Program-made: the position numbers and the translations under genes
Shown here: positions 8,271 through 17,158 of the stretch, piece by piece
How the letters are laid out: each line of letters opens with the position of its first letter
Position numbering within the stretch: the first letter of the stretch is position 1
DNA from: JBFMDN01 sp040753915
GTDB taxonomy: Bacteria > Desulfobacterota > Desulfomonilia > Desulfomonilales > Desulfomonilaceae
Assembly (NCBI GenBank): GCA_040753915.1
Contig: JBFMDN010000030.1
Coordinates: 1 to 64,000 of the forward strand
Reading direction: 5' to 3'
Length of the DNA stretch: 64,000 nt
The notes under the pieces: model-generated
Databases searched by the model: none
Told to the model about the DNA's origin: nothing
The model's input: only the letters and a program-made list of their open reading frames with translations

Positions 8271-9335
8271 TCACCTCACCTGTGATCCCAGGAGTCGAAG
8301 CATCTCTTCCTTTTGTTCTTTCAAGTGCCACGGCATTTCTGCATACATGTGGTCAAATATGGCCGTCGGTTGCCGATTTGGGGTTGCCTCGAAATCCTTC
8401 ACCGCCTGTTCGACCTCTTCGTTACACTCAGCGGTGAGCTGTGCCTCCTTTTCCTCGGTCCATCCCTGTCGTTTCGTGAGGAAGTTTCGCATCCTGTCTA
8501 TGGGGTCTTTCTTGAGCCACGATTGCACTTCTTCTTCTTTCCTGTATCGGCTCGCGTCGTCAGCGGTGGTGTGATCTCCCAGCCGGTACGTGACCAGCTC
8601 CACGAGCGCGGGTTTGAAGTCGGACCTGGCCTGATCGAGCAGGCGTTTCACTGTGAGATAAACCGCGATAACGTCGTTGCCGTCCGCTCGGACTCCGTCG
8701 ATACCCACAGCGCATGCCTTCTCCGCGAGCGTTTCGGACGCAGTCTGTTTCTCGACAGGGATCGAGATTGCCCAATGATTGTTTTGAATGACAAAGACGA
8801 CCGGGAGCTTGAATACTCCCGCAAAGTTGAGGGCTTCGTAGAAATCCCCTTGAGACGTGGAACCGTCCCCCGAGCTGGACATAACCGCGATTCTTTCCCC
8901 TCGAATCTTGGCACCCCAGGCTATTCCCGCTGCGTGAGTCAGATGGGATCCCACGGTAATGCACACGGGGAGCATGCGCGATCCTTCAGGAGGCCGAGCT
9001 CCCCGTTCGTCCCCGCTCCAGTGGAGAAACAGGTCCTTGAGGGTCGCACCGCGGATTAACATCGCGCCATATTCGCGAAATGCCGGACAGAACCAGTCGT
9101 TTGGTCCCAGCGCCATCCCCATGCCCACATTGGCCGCTTCTTGTCCCCGCACGGACGCGAGGGTTCCCAACCGCCCCTGCCGTTGGAGGCTCAAGGCCTT
9201 GTTGTTCCAAAGCTTTGTCAACACCATGAAGCGGTACATGCGGATCATATCCTCTTGGGAAATCTTCTCCAGCGCTGGTTCATCCACTACGTCTCCCGAG
9301 GGATCGATCACCTGGATCAACTCTTTATCAATCAT
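8271..9335 (-). CDS. pdhA: 2-oxoacid (pyruvate) dehydrogenase E1 alpha subunit
   Basis: A 354-residue subunit that decarboxylates the 2-oxoacid with thiamine diphosphate. The cofactor motif GDGSTSQGDFYEALNFAG...IQNNHWAIS (GDG...NN) spans ~155-190. The phosphorylation-loop region TYRLGDHTTADDASRYR (~250-266) is typical of E1alpha. The N-terminus (LIQVIDPSGDVVDE) resembles Gram-positive-style PdhA. The start lies 1 bp after the lipB stop, with GGGGG at the end of lipB as ribosome-binding site, so E1alpha and LipB are probably translationally coupled. The substrate assignment carries the uncertainty noted for E1beta. Confidence 0.9.
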   Translation of the reverse strand: MIDKELIQVIDPSGDVVDEPALEKISQEDMIRMYRFMVLTKLWNNKALSLQRQGRLGTLASVRGQEAANVGMGMALGPNDWFCPAFREYGAMLIRGATLKDLFLHWSGDERGARPPEGSRMLPVCITVGSHLTHAAGIAWGAKIRGERIAVMSSSGDGSTSQGDFYEALNFAGVFKLPVVFVIQNNHWAISIPVEKQTASETLAEKACAVGIDGVRADGNDVIAVYLTVKRLLDQARSDFKPALVELVTYRLGDHTTADDASRYRKEEEVQSWLKKDPIDRMRNFLTKRQGWTEEKEAQLTAECNEEVEQAVKDFEATPNRQPTAIFDHMYAEMPWHLKEQKEEMLRLLGSQVR

Positions 9336-9336
9336 T

Positions 9337-10095
9337 TCAACCCCCTAATCGGTCAAATGGCGCTTCGCCCGATGCATGGATCAACCGGATCATGTCCAAC
9401 AGCTCTGCCGGCATCGGTTTTAGAACCCTGTTGAAGACAGCTCCAAAGCTCTCCTTCACCGTCTCGATTACCATCTCTCTCGGGGGAGCATGGCCGAGAA
9501 TTTCCTCCATCGTAGCCAATACTACCCCCTCCAACCCACAGGGTCGCACATAGGCCGATTCTCTGTGGTTGCCTTCAACATTAATCACGAACCCGAAGCT
9601 TGTCACCCATTTGGAGACCCGAATTCCCATAGATGCCACTTTTTCGTTGCCCCTCCATAGCCCCACGTGGGAGGACGAATCGCGCTTCCGTGTGACGTTC
9701 AGGCCGAACCGGGAAAACGTTCTGATTCCTACCTCCTCGAGCTTATTCATGAATCCTGGTATATCGCGCTCCCCAGGCCCCAGGAGCATCACGGGATAGC
9801 AGACCACCTGGCCCGGCCAGTGGAAGGTAATTCCTCCTCCCCTGACCGACCGCGTCAGCGCGATCCCTTCCTCCAGCAGACGCTCGACAGGTACGAGTAA
9901 GTCCTCGGGTTGCCCTGCATTTCCCCCACGTAACCCGAGCGCCACAGTCTTGGGATGGGCCGAGAAGAACAGGAGGTCAGGAATTGCTTCGTCGGTTCTC
10001 AGCCTTGCAGCGGACGTCATCAGCCTTTCCAGATCCGGAACGGTCATAATTCCCAGATCGACGAACAGACACTGCTTTGGATGTGCGGCCTTCAG
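9337..10095 (-). CDS. lipB: Octanoyltransferase LipB, probable CTG start, divergent active site
   Basis: Transfers octanoyl from acyl carrier protein to lipoyl domains, here most likely those of the adjacent E2. Motifs: RGGGITFHWPGQVVCYPVM (usually HGPGQ), the Lys stretch NEKVASMGIRVSKWV, and the Cys in RPCGLEGV. The family's second HG is FG (TSFGFVINV). The first ATG is at 10047, but the frame stays open upstream to a TAA at 10098-10096. It encodes CLFVDLGI just before that Met, matching the usual LipB beginning. The only plausible initiator there is CTG at 10095, about 6 nt after GGAAGGGGG (252 residues; 236 from the ATG). It is the first gene of the complex operon. Confidence 0.8.
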   Translation of the reverse strand: MKAAHPKQCLFVDLGIMTVPDLERLMTSAARLRTDEAIPDLLFFSAHPKTVALGLRGGNAGQPEDLLVPVERLLEEGIALTRSVRGGGITFHWPGQVVCYPVMLLGPGERDIPGFMNKLEEVGIRTFSRFGLNVTRKRDSSSHVGLWRGNEKVASMGIRVSKWVTSFGFVINVEGNHRESAYVRPCGLEGVVLATMEEILGHAPPREMVIETVKESFGAVFNRVLKPMPAELLDMIRLIHASGEAPFDRLGG

Positions 10096-10099
10096 TTAA

Positions 10100-10300
10100 G
10101 CCCCCTTCCTTTAAGAGAATGCGGAAAAGCTCCTGCGGGACCTTTCCCGCGTGGAATTCCAGCGTCCCGTTTAGGGGACGTGCTCCAGTCTCCGTACAGG
10201 TGAGACTATCCTCGCGAGGAGGCCGAGGCAAGCAAGATAAGACTTCACACGCGAAAAACGTGACAATAATTTGGATTTAAATAATAAAAATTGGGAACAA
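10100..10300 (-). promoter_or_regulatory. Structured leader upstream of lipB
   Basis: The ~190 bp before lipB contain at least two stable inverted repeats on the transcribed strand: CGTCCCCTAAACGGGACG and GCGGGAAAGGTCCCGC. A GGAAGGGGG ribosome-binding site follows. No known riboswitch consensus was recognised. Part of this gap also serves as upstream region of the divergent lon gene. Confidence 0.35.
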
Positions 10301-10357
10301 TAGCGCGCGCAATGTCGCAATCGAGCATATTTCATCGTATGCAGCAAACAGTCCTCC

Positions 10358-10386
10358 TTGACTTTTCTGTGAAAATCGAGTATGTT
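10358..10386 (+). promoter_or_regulatory. Sigma70-like promoter for the first lon gene
   Basis: TTGACT (10358-10363), a 17-bp spacer and TATGTT (10381-10386). The predicted start near 10393 gives a ~60-nt leader. No heat-shock (CIRCE-type) palindrome was seen. Confidence 0.6.
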
Positions 10387-10455
10387 ACCGCCACACAAGT
10401 AACACGGTTATGCAAAGTTTATTGTATTCTTCCATGGGATGGGTGTGACTCTGTC

Positions 10456-12942
10456 ATGAAGTCATTTAAGTCAGTGGGGAATTTTCCGTCTGTCGTGCCT
10501 ATTCTTCCTCTGAGGGATATGGTTGTTTTTCCAAACGTGATGATACCCCTTTTTCTCAAGGGTTCCCGAGTGGTTAAGCTCGCGGAATCAGTTGTAGGGG
10601 GCGACAATCTTGTAGGCCTGTTCTATCAGAAGGCCAACCCTCGGCCAGGCTACTCGCCGGAAGAGATCTCCATGGTCGGAACCCTGGCGCGCATTCAACA
10701 AGTGGTGCGTATTGAAGGCGGAGGAGTGAAGGCCATTGCTGACGGCATTTGTCGGATCCGCTTGGTTCGCCAGATCCAAACCGAACCGTACCTGACGGGA
10801 GAAGTGAGTCTTGTGCCAGAGCTGGCGGAGCCCCACGAGCTGACCGAATGCTTCGTCAGAAGCGTTGCAGCACTGTTCAAAGTCTCATTGACCCTTGGAC
10901 GTCCCGTCAGCGACAGCTCCATGGCCATGATCGAGCGGGCTGAGGATCCCGGAAAACTGGCCGATCTCATCGCGGTGTACCTGTCGCTCAAGGCCGACGC
11001 CAAACAGCTCCTCCTTGAGATCGAGGATCCTGTTGCTCGCCTCAAAAAGGTCTTCTCTTATCTGCATGCCGACATCACAGCGCTCCATCCCAAGTTGATC
11101 GGAGCACATGATGCAAGCACGGGAACGGCTCTGGCCAAGCGCCAAAAGGAGCTTGGTCTGCGGCAACAAATGAGGAATCTGCAAAAGGATTTCTCGGGGA
11201 ACGATGATCCCGTAAACGCCGATGTGAAGGAATTTCAAGAGAAGATTCGTACTGCCGGAATGCCTGACGACGTGGTCGAGGTGGCTACCAAGGAATTGCA
11301 GAGATTGGAGCGCATCCCACTCCACTCCCCGGAGTACACGGTATCGCGGACGTACCTGGAGGTTCTCACAAGCTTACCGTGGAAGACTCGCACCGAGGAT
11401 GACCTGGACTTGATCGGAGCTCAACAGGTGTTGGACGAAGATCATTACGGATTAGATCAAGTAAAGGATCGAATCCTGGAATTCCTCGCGGTGCACAGAT
11501 TACGCGATACCCATCGCGGCCCGATTCTCTGCTTGCTGGGTCCTCCCGGAGTGGGGAAGACTTCCCTAGGCAGATCCATCGCCAGAGCGCTCGGAAGAAA
11601 ATTCATCCGCGTTTCCCTCGGAGGCGTCAGAGACGAAGCGGAAATTCGCGGGCACCGCCGCACATACATCGGGGCCATGCCCGGTCGCATCATTCAGGAG
11701 ATTCGCCGGGCAGGCACGAACAACCCGGTGTTCATGCTCGATGAAGTGGACAAGATAGGGCAGGATTTCCGGGGCGATCCGGCTTGTGCGCTGCTCGAAG
11801 TACTGGACCCGGAACAGAACAACGCTTTCTCCGACCATTACCTGGATGTTCCCTTCGATCTCAGCGGCACAATGTTCATTGCCACGGCCAATCAACTGGA
11901 CACGATTCCCGCTCCGCTCAGGGACAGGATGGAGGTGATTCGGATTCCCGGGTACACGGATGAGGAAAAGGAGCAGATAGCCAGTCAATTCCTTGTTCGC
12001 AAGACCAAACAGGAGAACGGAATCGGCGAGTACCCCGTACAGTTCTCACCCGAAGCGATCCGAATGCTCATTCGGGGATATACTCGGGAGGCAGGAGTCC
12101 GTAACCTGGAGCGAGAGATCGGCTCCATCTGTAGAAAGATTGCTCGGGAGATTACCCAGAACCTACCCATTCGAGAAGAAATCCTTCCTGAAACCCTCGA
12201 GCAGTTACTCGGACCGCCCAAGCACTTCTATGAGCTGGCTGAGGAAGAGAACCAGGTGGGAATCGCAACTGGCCTCGCGTGGACCGAAAATGGTGGGGAC
12301 ATCGTATTCGTGGAGGTCACCGGATTCAAAGGCCGCAAAGAGCTGACCTTGACAGGGTGCCTCGGAGAGGTGATGCAGGAATCAGCCAGGGCTGCCATCA
12401 GTTTCCTAAGAAACGCGTGCGATCTCTATGGAATCGAGGATCGGGTCCTCTCGGAGACGGACCTTCACATCCACGTTCCTGCCGGAGCAATTCCCAAGGA
12501 TGGTCCTTCAGCAGGGATTACCATAGCGGTCGCGCTGGCTTCTTTTTTCACGGGGATCCCTGTTCGTCGTGACGTGGCCATGACAGGTGAGCTCACCCTC
12601 AGGGGTCGCGTGCTTCCAATCGGTGGTGTCAAAGAGAAACTCCTCGCAGCCAGGCGAGCAGGTGTACGAGAAGTGGTTCTTCCGGCCAAAAACAGACCTA
12701 ACATCCAGGATCTTCCAGCGTATGTGACCGAAGGAATGACCGTGCACTTCGTTAACCACGTGGGTGAAGCAATCAACATAGCTCTGGAGCTGAATCCGGG
12801 CCGGGAGTTTGCTGCGGACCGTTTGGAGCAGCCGGTCCTGCCTTTTCTTCCCGATCAGGGCAGCTATGCCATGGGCCGAAGCCGAAGCGAGGCCCATCAG
12901 GGATTGCGCGTAACCAGCCGGAATTGTAGTGCAAACACGTAG
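10456..12942 (+). CDS. lon: Lon protease (first of two in the window)
   Basis: An 828-residue ATP-dependent protease. Residues ~10-210 are the LAN substrate-binding domain (PILPLRDMVVFPNV), then a helical linker. The AAA+ module has Walker A GPPGVGKTSLG (~358), Walker B VFMLDEVDKIG and a C-terminal helical domain. The Lon-type protease domain carries catalytic Ser in PKDGPSAGITI and Lys in GGVKEKLLAARRAG. The ATG at 10456 begins MKSFKSVGN; no strong ribosome-binding site is visible there. The 40-residue C-terminal extension is unlike the second Lon (53060-55468). Both copies keep all catalytic residues, so this looks like a functional paralogue that is not tied to clpX. The last residues run up to a repeat array. 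Confidence 0.93.
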   Translation: MKSFKSVGNFPSVVPILPLRDMVVFPNVMIPLFLKGSRVVKLAESVVGGDNLVGLFYQKANPRPGYSPEEISMVGTLARIQQVVRIEGGGVKAIADGICRIRLVRQIQTEPYLTGEVSLVPELAEPHELTECFVRSVAALFKVSLTLGRPVSDSSMAMIERAEDPGKLADLIAVYLSLKADAKQLLLEIEDPVARLKKVFSYLHADITALHPKLIGAHDASTGTALAKRQKELGLRQQMRNLQKDFSGNDDPVNADVKEFQEKIRTAGMPDDVVEVATKELQRLERIPLHSPEYTVSRTYLEVLTSLPWKTRTEDDLDLIGAQQVLDEDHYGLDQVKDRILEFLAVHRLRDTHRGPILCLLGPPGVGKTSLGRSIARALGRKFIRVSLGGVRDEAEIRGHRRTYIGAMPGRIIQEIRRAGTNNPVFMLDEVDKIGQDFRGDPACALLEVLDPEQNNAFSDHYLDVPFDLSGTMFIATANQLDTIPAPLRDRMEVIRIPGYTDEEKEQIASQFLVRKTKQENGIGEYPVQFSPEAIRMLIRGYTREAGVRNLEREIGSICRKIAREITQNLPIREEILPETLEQLLGPPKHFYELAEEENQVGIATGLAWTENGGDIVFVEVTGFKGRKELTLTGCLGEVMQESARAAISFLRNACDLYGIEDRVLSETDLHIHVPAGAIPKDGPSAGITIAVALASFFTGIPVRRDVAMTGELTLRGRVLPIGGVKEKLLAARRAGVREVVLPAKNRPNIQDLPAYVTEGMTVHFVNHVGEAINIALELNPGREFAADRLEQPVLPFLPDQGSYAMGRSRSEAHQGLRVTSRNCSANT

Positions 12943-12950
12943 CACAGGCT

Positions 12951-13182
12951 TGTAGTGCAGGCTTTCTAGCCTGCATCTTTGAAGAAAGGCAGCCTAAAAG
13001 GCTACCCCACATGGTTGCATACGTCGAGCCCCATTGTAGTGCAGGCTTTCCAGCCTGCATTCCTGAAGAATGGCAGCCTAAAAGGCTACCCCACATGGTT
13101 GCATACGTCGAGCCCCATTGTAGTGCAGGCTTTCTAGCCTGCATCTTTGAAGGATGGTAGTCCCGCGTGCCGCGAGACTACC
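12951..13182. repeat. 84-bp tandem array with twin hairpins, ending in a REP palindrome
   Basis: Two full 84-bp units (12951-13034, 13035-13118) and a partial third (from 13119) in direct orientation. Each unit starts TGTAGTGCAGGC and carries GCAGGCTTTCTAGCCTGC, a 7-bp stem with a 4-nt loop (TTCT in units 1 and 3, TTCC in unit 2). Full units also carry AGCCTAAAAGGCT. The third leads into GGTAGTCC...GACTACC (13156-13182). The array lies between convergent lon and xer genes. It includes the empty version of the target occupied by MITE copy B. Confidence 0.85.
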
Positions 13183-13518
13183 CAACTGTATTTGGCAAAC
13201 CGTGCAGTTAGTCGAGCCCGCATGCGCTGGCGCACACGAATTCGCTCTCCAATTCCCACGAATCGCCGACGCACTTCTGGTAACATTCAAGTTTTGTAGC
13301 TTCGGTGTGCTCGGTATATTGAGAGGTCGGAGCAGGCTCTGAAAGCCGGCTCTCGTCAAAATCCGGCTTTGTATACCCTTCTCTCATGGCTGCACCTCCT
13401 CTTTTTCATAAAAAATTGGTCACGATCCTGCCGATGAAAAGACCTGTACCGGCCGGGGCCACTGATTTTCAAGCCGCATATGGCACCGGACCATCTGTCT
13501 GCTGCCAATGAACCGATA
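13183..13518. other. Non-coding gap
   Basis: No gene is supported. The stretch between the repeat array and the recombinase stop codon holds only small palindromes such as GAAAGCCGG with a later CCGGCTTTG near 13338-13370. Short open frames here lack ribosome-binding sites. Confidence 0.4.
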
Positions 13519-14523
13519 TTATGCCCGCGGATGGCAGGTGGAATGGAGATGTTTGAGGCGCTGCTGAGCCACGTGCGTGTAGATTTCCGTAGTCGAGATG
13601 TCCGAGTGGCCGAGCATAATCTGGACGGATCGCAGGTCTGCGTCATTCTGCACGAGGTGAGTCGCGAAGGAGTGCCGGAGCGTATGGGGCGAGATCTCTT
13701 TGCGTATCCCTGCATTTTTCGCGAGGCGCTTGATAATTTTCCAGAAGGATTGGCGGGTCATGGGCTTGCCGCGGCGGGTTACAAAAAGAGCTTCGCTCCT
13801 CTTTTGTCCGAGCAGGATGGGCCGGACCGTTTCCAGATAGTGCATGACAGCTCTTGACGCGGGAATGCCAAGAGGAACCACCCGTTCCTTCGATCCCTTT
13901 CCCATGACGATAACGCAGCCGATCTCGAGGTCCACTCTATGCACCTCGAGATTGACCAATTCGCTGACTCTCAGGCCGGTCGCGTAGAGCAACTCAAGCA
14001 TGGTGTAGTCACGTCGCCCTTCGGGCACCCGAAGGTCGGCTGCCTTGAGAAGCATCTCAACCTCTTCCGGCTGAAGATGATCGGGGAGCTTCTTGGGCAC
14101 CTTCGGGGTGTCTACGTGTTCGCACGGGTCCTGCTGTATCTGTTTCTGCTCCAGGAGGTACCGAAAAAAGCCTCGGATACATGACACCTTTCTTGCGCGA
14201 GTTCGAGGGCTAAGGCTTTGGCGGTCCAGCGAAGCCAGAAAGAGGAGCACGTGCTCCCTATCCGCCTCTGCCGGAGAATGGACGTGACGGGCAGCGAGGT
14301 GTCGGGCGAACCCCTGCATGTCTGCCGCGTAGGCACTTATGGTAAGCGGTGCAAGCCCACGGTCCACGATGAGATGATCCAGGTACCCCGAGATAGCCAG
14401 GGTCAATTCCGAAAGACCCTCCTGCTTCGTGAGACGCGCTGTCGATCCCCACCGCGGTGGGGTCGGACAACTTTCACGTTGTGGTGGCTTCCCCATTGCC
14501 AAAGTACTCCGCTTCCATTTCAA
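13519..14523 (-). CDS. xerD: Tyrosine recombinase XerC/XerD-like
   Basis: A site-specific recombinase of 334 residues or somewhat fewer, probably resolving chromosome dimers at dif. Residues ~37-125 are the SAM-like N-terminal core-binding domain (GYLDHLIVDRGLAPLTISAY). The catalytic domain has Arg in YATGLRVSELVNL (~203), Lys in GKGSKERVVPL, HTLRHSFATHLV (His and Arg), His in LGHSDISTTEIYTHV, and the nucleophile Tyr in IYTHV. The ATG at 14523 overlaps the end of glnD by 50 bp; the ATG at 14496 or a later non-ATG start is possible, as family members usually begin nearer SELTLAI. XerD versus XerC cannot be settled here. There is no sign of an integron or phage nearby. Confidence 0.85.
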   Translation of the reverse strand: MKWKRSTLAMGKPPQRESCPTPPRWGSTARLTKQEGLSELTLAISGYLDHLIVDRGLAPLTISAYAADMQGFARHLAARHVHSPAEADREHVLLFLASLDRQSLSPRTRARKVSCIRGFFRYLLEQKQIQQDPCEHVDTPKVPKKLPDHLQPEEVEMLLKAADLRVPEGRRDYTMLELLYATGLRVSELVNLEVHRVDLEIGCVIVMGKGSKERVVPLGIPASRAVMHYLETVRPILLGQKRSEALFVTRRGKPMTRQSFWKIIKRLAKNAGIRKEISPHTLRHSFATHLVQNDADLRSVQIMLGHSDISTTEIYTHVAQQRLKHLHSTCHPRA

Positions 14524-17158
14524 CCAGATGCCGGTGAAGGATCGTCTTGATTTGCTCCAATCGCTCGAAATCCACTATCTTGTTCCCACGGGCGTCGTCC
14601 ACGTAGAAGATATCCGCTGCCTGGTCCACCTCGGTTGTAATTTTCGCAAGCGCTATATTCAACCCAAAGGAGGAAAGCGTCCTGGTAATATCGTAGAGGA
14701 GTCCCGGTCTGTCGTGCGCATAGACTTCCACAATAGTAGCGCGATCGGATGCAGCGTTGTCCACTTCCACTTTCACGGGGAATCGAGGTCTGACAGGAAT
14801 GGCAAAAGCTGTTCTGTTCTTTCGTCGAGCAGCCACCAGCTCGTCCACGTCCGCCTCTCCGCTCATCACTTTGGTGAGATCCGCTCGAAACCTCGCCCAT
14901 TGATCTGGATCATCTACAGGTCCTTCGGGAATGTCGTTCACGTGGTACGTGCCTATGGCCATGTCGCCAACGGAGTGCGTCCACACGCTGAGGATGTTTA
15001 TTCGGTTGGCAAACATGGTTCCCGCTATCCGGAAGAATCGGCCCGGCCTGTCCAGTGTGATCAACGTGACCGCGCTGAATGCAGGTGATCCATAGTGGTC
15101 GGACTTTCTCGTTATCACGTCACCGGGCTCGAAAGATTCTCGACCCAGCTCTTTGAGGTGAGACATGATGTCCAGGTAGTGATCCGCTATGACTCCTGGA
15201 TAGAAGTCCAAGAAGTACCGGGAACCTGCAGATGCGAGAAACTTCTCCAGCCTCGGTCCATGATGCTCCGCCGGTACCAATTCCCGCACCACCGCTTTGA
15301 CTTGCCCCACCCAGTCTGCGATGTCCTCTCCTTCGGCCTCGTCGCCACCGAGCACGTCCAGCGTCCTGAAATAGAGCTCTTCAAGGAGCATTCTCCTCCA
15401 CGAGTTGAACGCGGTCGGTCCCACAGCCCTGAGGTCGGCATGGGTAAGGAGAAAAAGCAGGTCAAGCCTGTGCAGGTGCATGACGTTTTCCGCAAATCTT
15501 CCTATCATCGCCGAGTCATGGAGATCTTTTTTGAATGCCAGGTGTGTCATGGCCAAGTGATTGCGAATGAGGAAGCAGACATCGTCGATGTCATCCTGAG
15601 ACAATCCCAATCGCTGCAGGATTGGGGCTGCTATCTCGGCACCCCGTACGTCATGGCCCGCACCGCGTCCTTTAGCCATGTCATGGAACAGACCGGCCAG
15701 GTAGAGTACCTCGGGCTTCTCCAATTTGGCGAATATGGTCTTGGCGAGGTAGTCTTCCCGGTCGTCCTCTGGCTTCGCGAAACCATCGATGTTTTCAAGC
15801 ACTCCCATGGTATGCAGGTCCACGGTGTACTGATGGTACACGTCGTGCTGGGGAAGAAACCTGACTCGCGCGAAATCGGGTATGAATCTCTCAAGGAAAC
15901 CTATTTTCATCATCGCGGTCACTGCTCTCGCTACCGAGCCTCGACACGCGAAAATCTCGAGGAACAATCGATTTGCCTCGGGATCGTCAACGCTCTCGTC
16001 TCCCACAGAGTGCAGCCTCGTCCGGATGAGATCTGCAAGTCTAGTATCCAGGTCGCACCGGGTTCTCGCGACCGCCAGGAAAGCCCTCAGCATATCCTTC
16101 GGATCGGTCAAATTTTCCGGAGACTCATGGTAGATTCCACCGGCACCCATGAAGAACCCGTCTTCCAGCTTGAGCTGCTTTATTCCGATCGTCACTTTGG
16201 GACTCAGAAACAGACGCGCCCGTGCCAACACCCTGCGGCCGAAAAAATCCAGGGTGGATGCGTGGCGATAATATTCGCGCATAAAGCTCTCTACACCACG
16301 CCGTTCGGGGGTGTCCTTGAACCCCATTTCTCGTGCCAGTATGTCCTGTGCCTCGAATTTCAAGCGATCGTCTCTGTGACCTGCAAGAAAATGGAGCCGA
16401 GCTCGGATCTCGGCCAGATAGGCACGGCCTTCTTCCGCCTCTGATGCCGCTTTCTCCTCAACGAGCCCTGCGATCGCGAGATCGTGCAGGTTACCGCATC
16501 CAAAGAGCATGCGCGACAGCCAGGCTATCAATTGAATGTGCCTTAGCGATCCGGGCCCCTCTTTCACATGGGGCTCCACGAAATAGACCGTGTGGCCGAA
16601 CTTCTCGTAAGAGTTGCGGATCTCGGTCTCTATTTTCAGATAGAGATCGAAGGGATCGGTTTCCTGGATGAGGCGCTCCCGTTCGATGGCGAGCTCCCGA
16701 AAGAGCTCTTCGCTTCCCCAGATCAGACGCGTGTCCATCAGAGAGGTGAGGACTGCAAGGTCTTTGTTTGCTTCGTACACACATTCCGCAACAGTGCGCA
16801 CCGAGTGCCCTATTTCCACTCGAGCATCCCACAGGAGGTATAAAATACTCCGTATTCCTCGGAAGATGCCTTCGGGCGGATTCTCTTGTCGCAGGAAGAG
16901 CAGATCGATGTCCGAGTACGGGCTCATCTCCATTCTTCCATAGCCGCCGAGCCCCAAGACCGCCACTCCATTATTCCAGTATCCAAGAAAGTGGTCGGCC
17001 AACTGCTCCAGAATCGCGTCATACGCCTGGTGCATCTGAAAGTGACCGGGATCGGATTCTCCCCGCCTCCTATGCTCTGCAAGCCCCTCTCGGATCCTGT
17101 TGATTTGAAACGATCTATCGTGCTCGGCAAATATGAATCGCATGAGCAAACCTCTCAC
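14474..17158 (-). CDS. glnD: Bifunctional uridylyltransferase/uridylyl-removing enzyme
   Basis: An 894-residue nitrogen sensor that uridylylates or deuridylylates PII according to glutamine level. The nucleotidyltransferase domain has GLGGYGRMEMSPYSDIDLLFL (~70-90). A GlnD-specific helical region follows, then an HD hydrolase domain (LFHDMAKGRGAGHDVRGAE, ~500) and two C-terminal ACT domains (~700-890; GRFFRIAGTMFANRINILS and RPGLLYDITRTLSSFGLNI). The length matches the family. It starts with GTG at 17158, overlapping the amidase stop by GTGA; an in-frame ATG at 17143 is the alternative. No glnB, glnK or amtB is in the window. Confidence 0.95.
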   Translation of the reverse strand: MRGLLMRFIFAEHDRSFQINRIREGLAEHRRRGESDPGHFQMHQAYDAILEQLADHFLGYWNNGVAVLGLGGYGRMEMSPYSDIDLLFLRQENPPEGIFRGIRSILYLLWDARVEIGHSVRTVAECVYEANKDLAVLTSLMDTRLIWGSEELFRELAIERERLIQETDPFDLYLKIETEIRNSYEKFGHTVYFVEPHVKEGPGSLRHIQLIAWLSRMLFGCGNLHDLAIAGLVEEKAASEAEEGRAYLAEIRARLHFLAGHRDDRLKFEAQDILAREMGFKDTPERRGVESFMREYYRHASTLDFFGRRVLARARLFLSPKVTIGIKQLKLEDGFFMGAGGIYHESPENLTDPKDMLRAFLAVARTRCDLDTRLADLIRTRLHSVGDESVDDPEANRLFLEIFACRGSVARAVTAMMKIGFLERFIPDFARVRFLPQHDVYHQYTVDLHTMGVLENIDGFAKPEDDREDYLAKTIFAKLEKPEVLYLAGLFHDMAKGRGAGHDVRGAEIAAPILQRLGLSQDDIDDVCFLIRNHLAMTHLAFKKDLHDSAMIGRFAENVMHLHRLDLLFLLTHADLRAVGPTAFNSWRRMLLEELYFRTLDVLGGDEAEGEDIADWVGQVKAVVRELVPAEHHGPRLEKFLASAGSRYFLDFYPGVIADHYLDIMSHLKELGRESFEPGDVITRKSDHYGSPAFSAVTLITLDRPGRFFRIAGTMFANRINILSVWTHSVGDMAIGTYHVNDIPEGPVDDPDQWARFRADLTKVMSGEADVDELVAARRKNRTAFAIPVRPRFPVKVEVDNAASDRATIVEVYAHDRPGLLYDITRTLSSFGLNIALAKITTEVDQAADIFYVDDARGNKIVDFERLEQIKTILHRHLVEMEAEYFGNGEATTT

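Noticed and set aside
12951..13118. Possible CRISPR array
   Set aside because: Units are 84 bp and repeat as wholes with hairpins; there are no unique spacers and no cas genes.
15095..16444. 449-residue plus-strand frame opposite glnD
   Set aside because: It lies wholly antisense to a well-supported gene, has no recognisable domain, and its start has no ribosome-binding site; high GC opens such frames.
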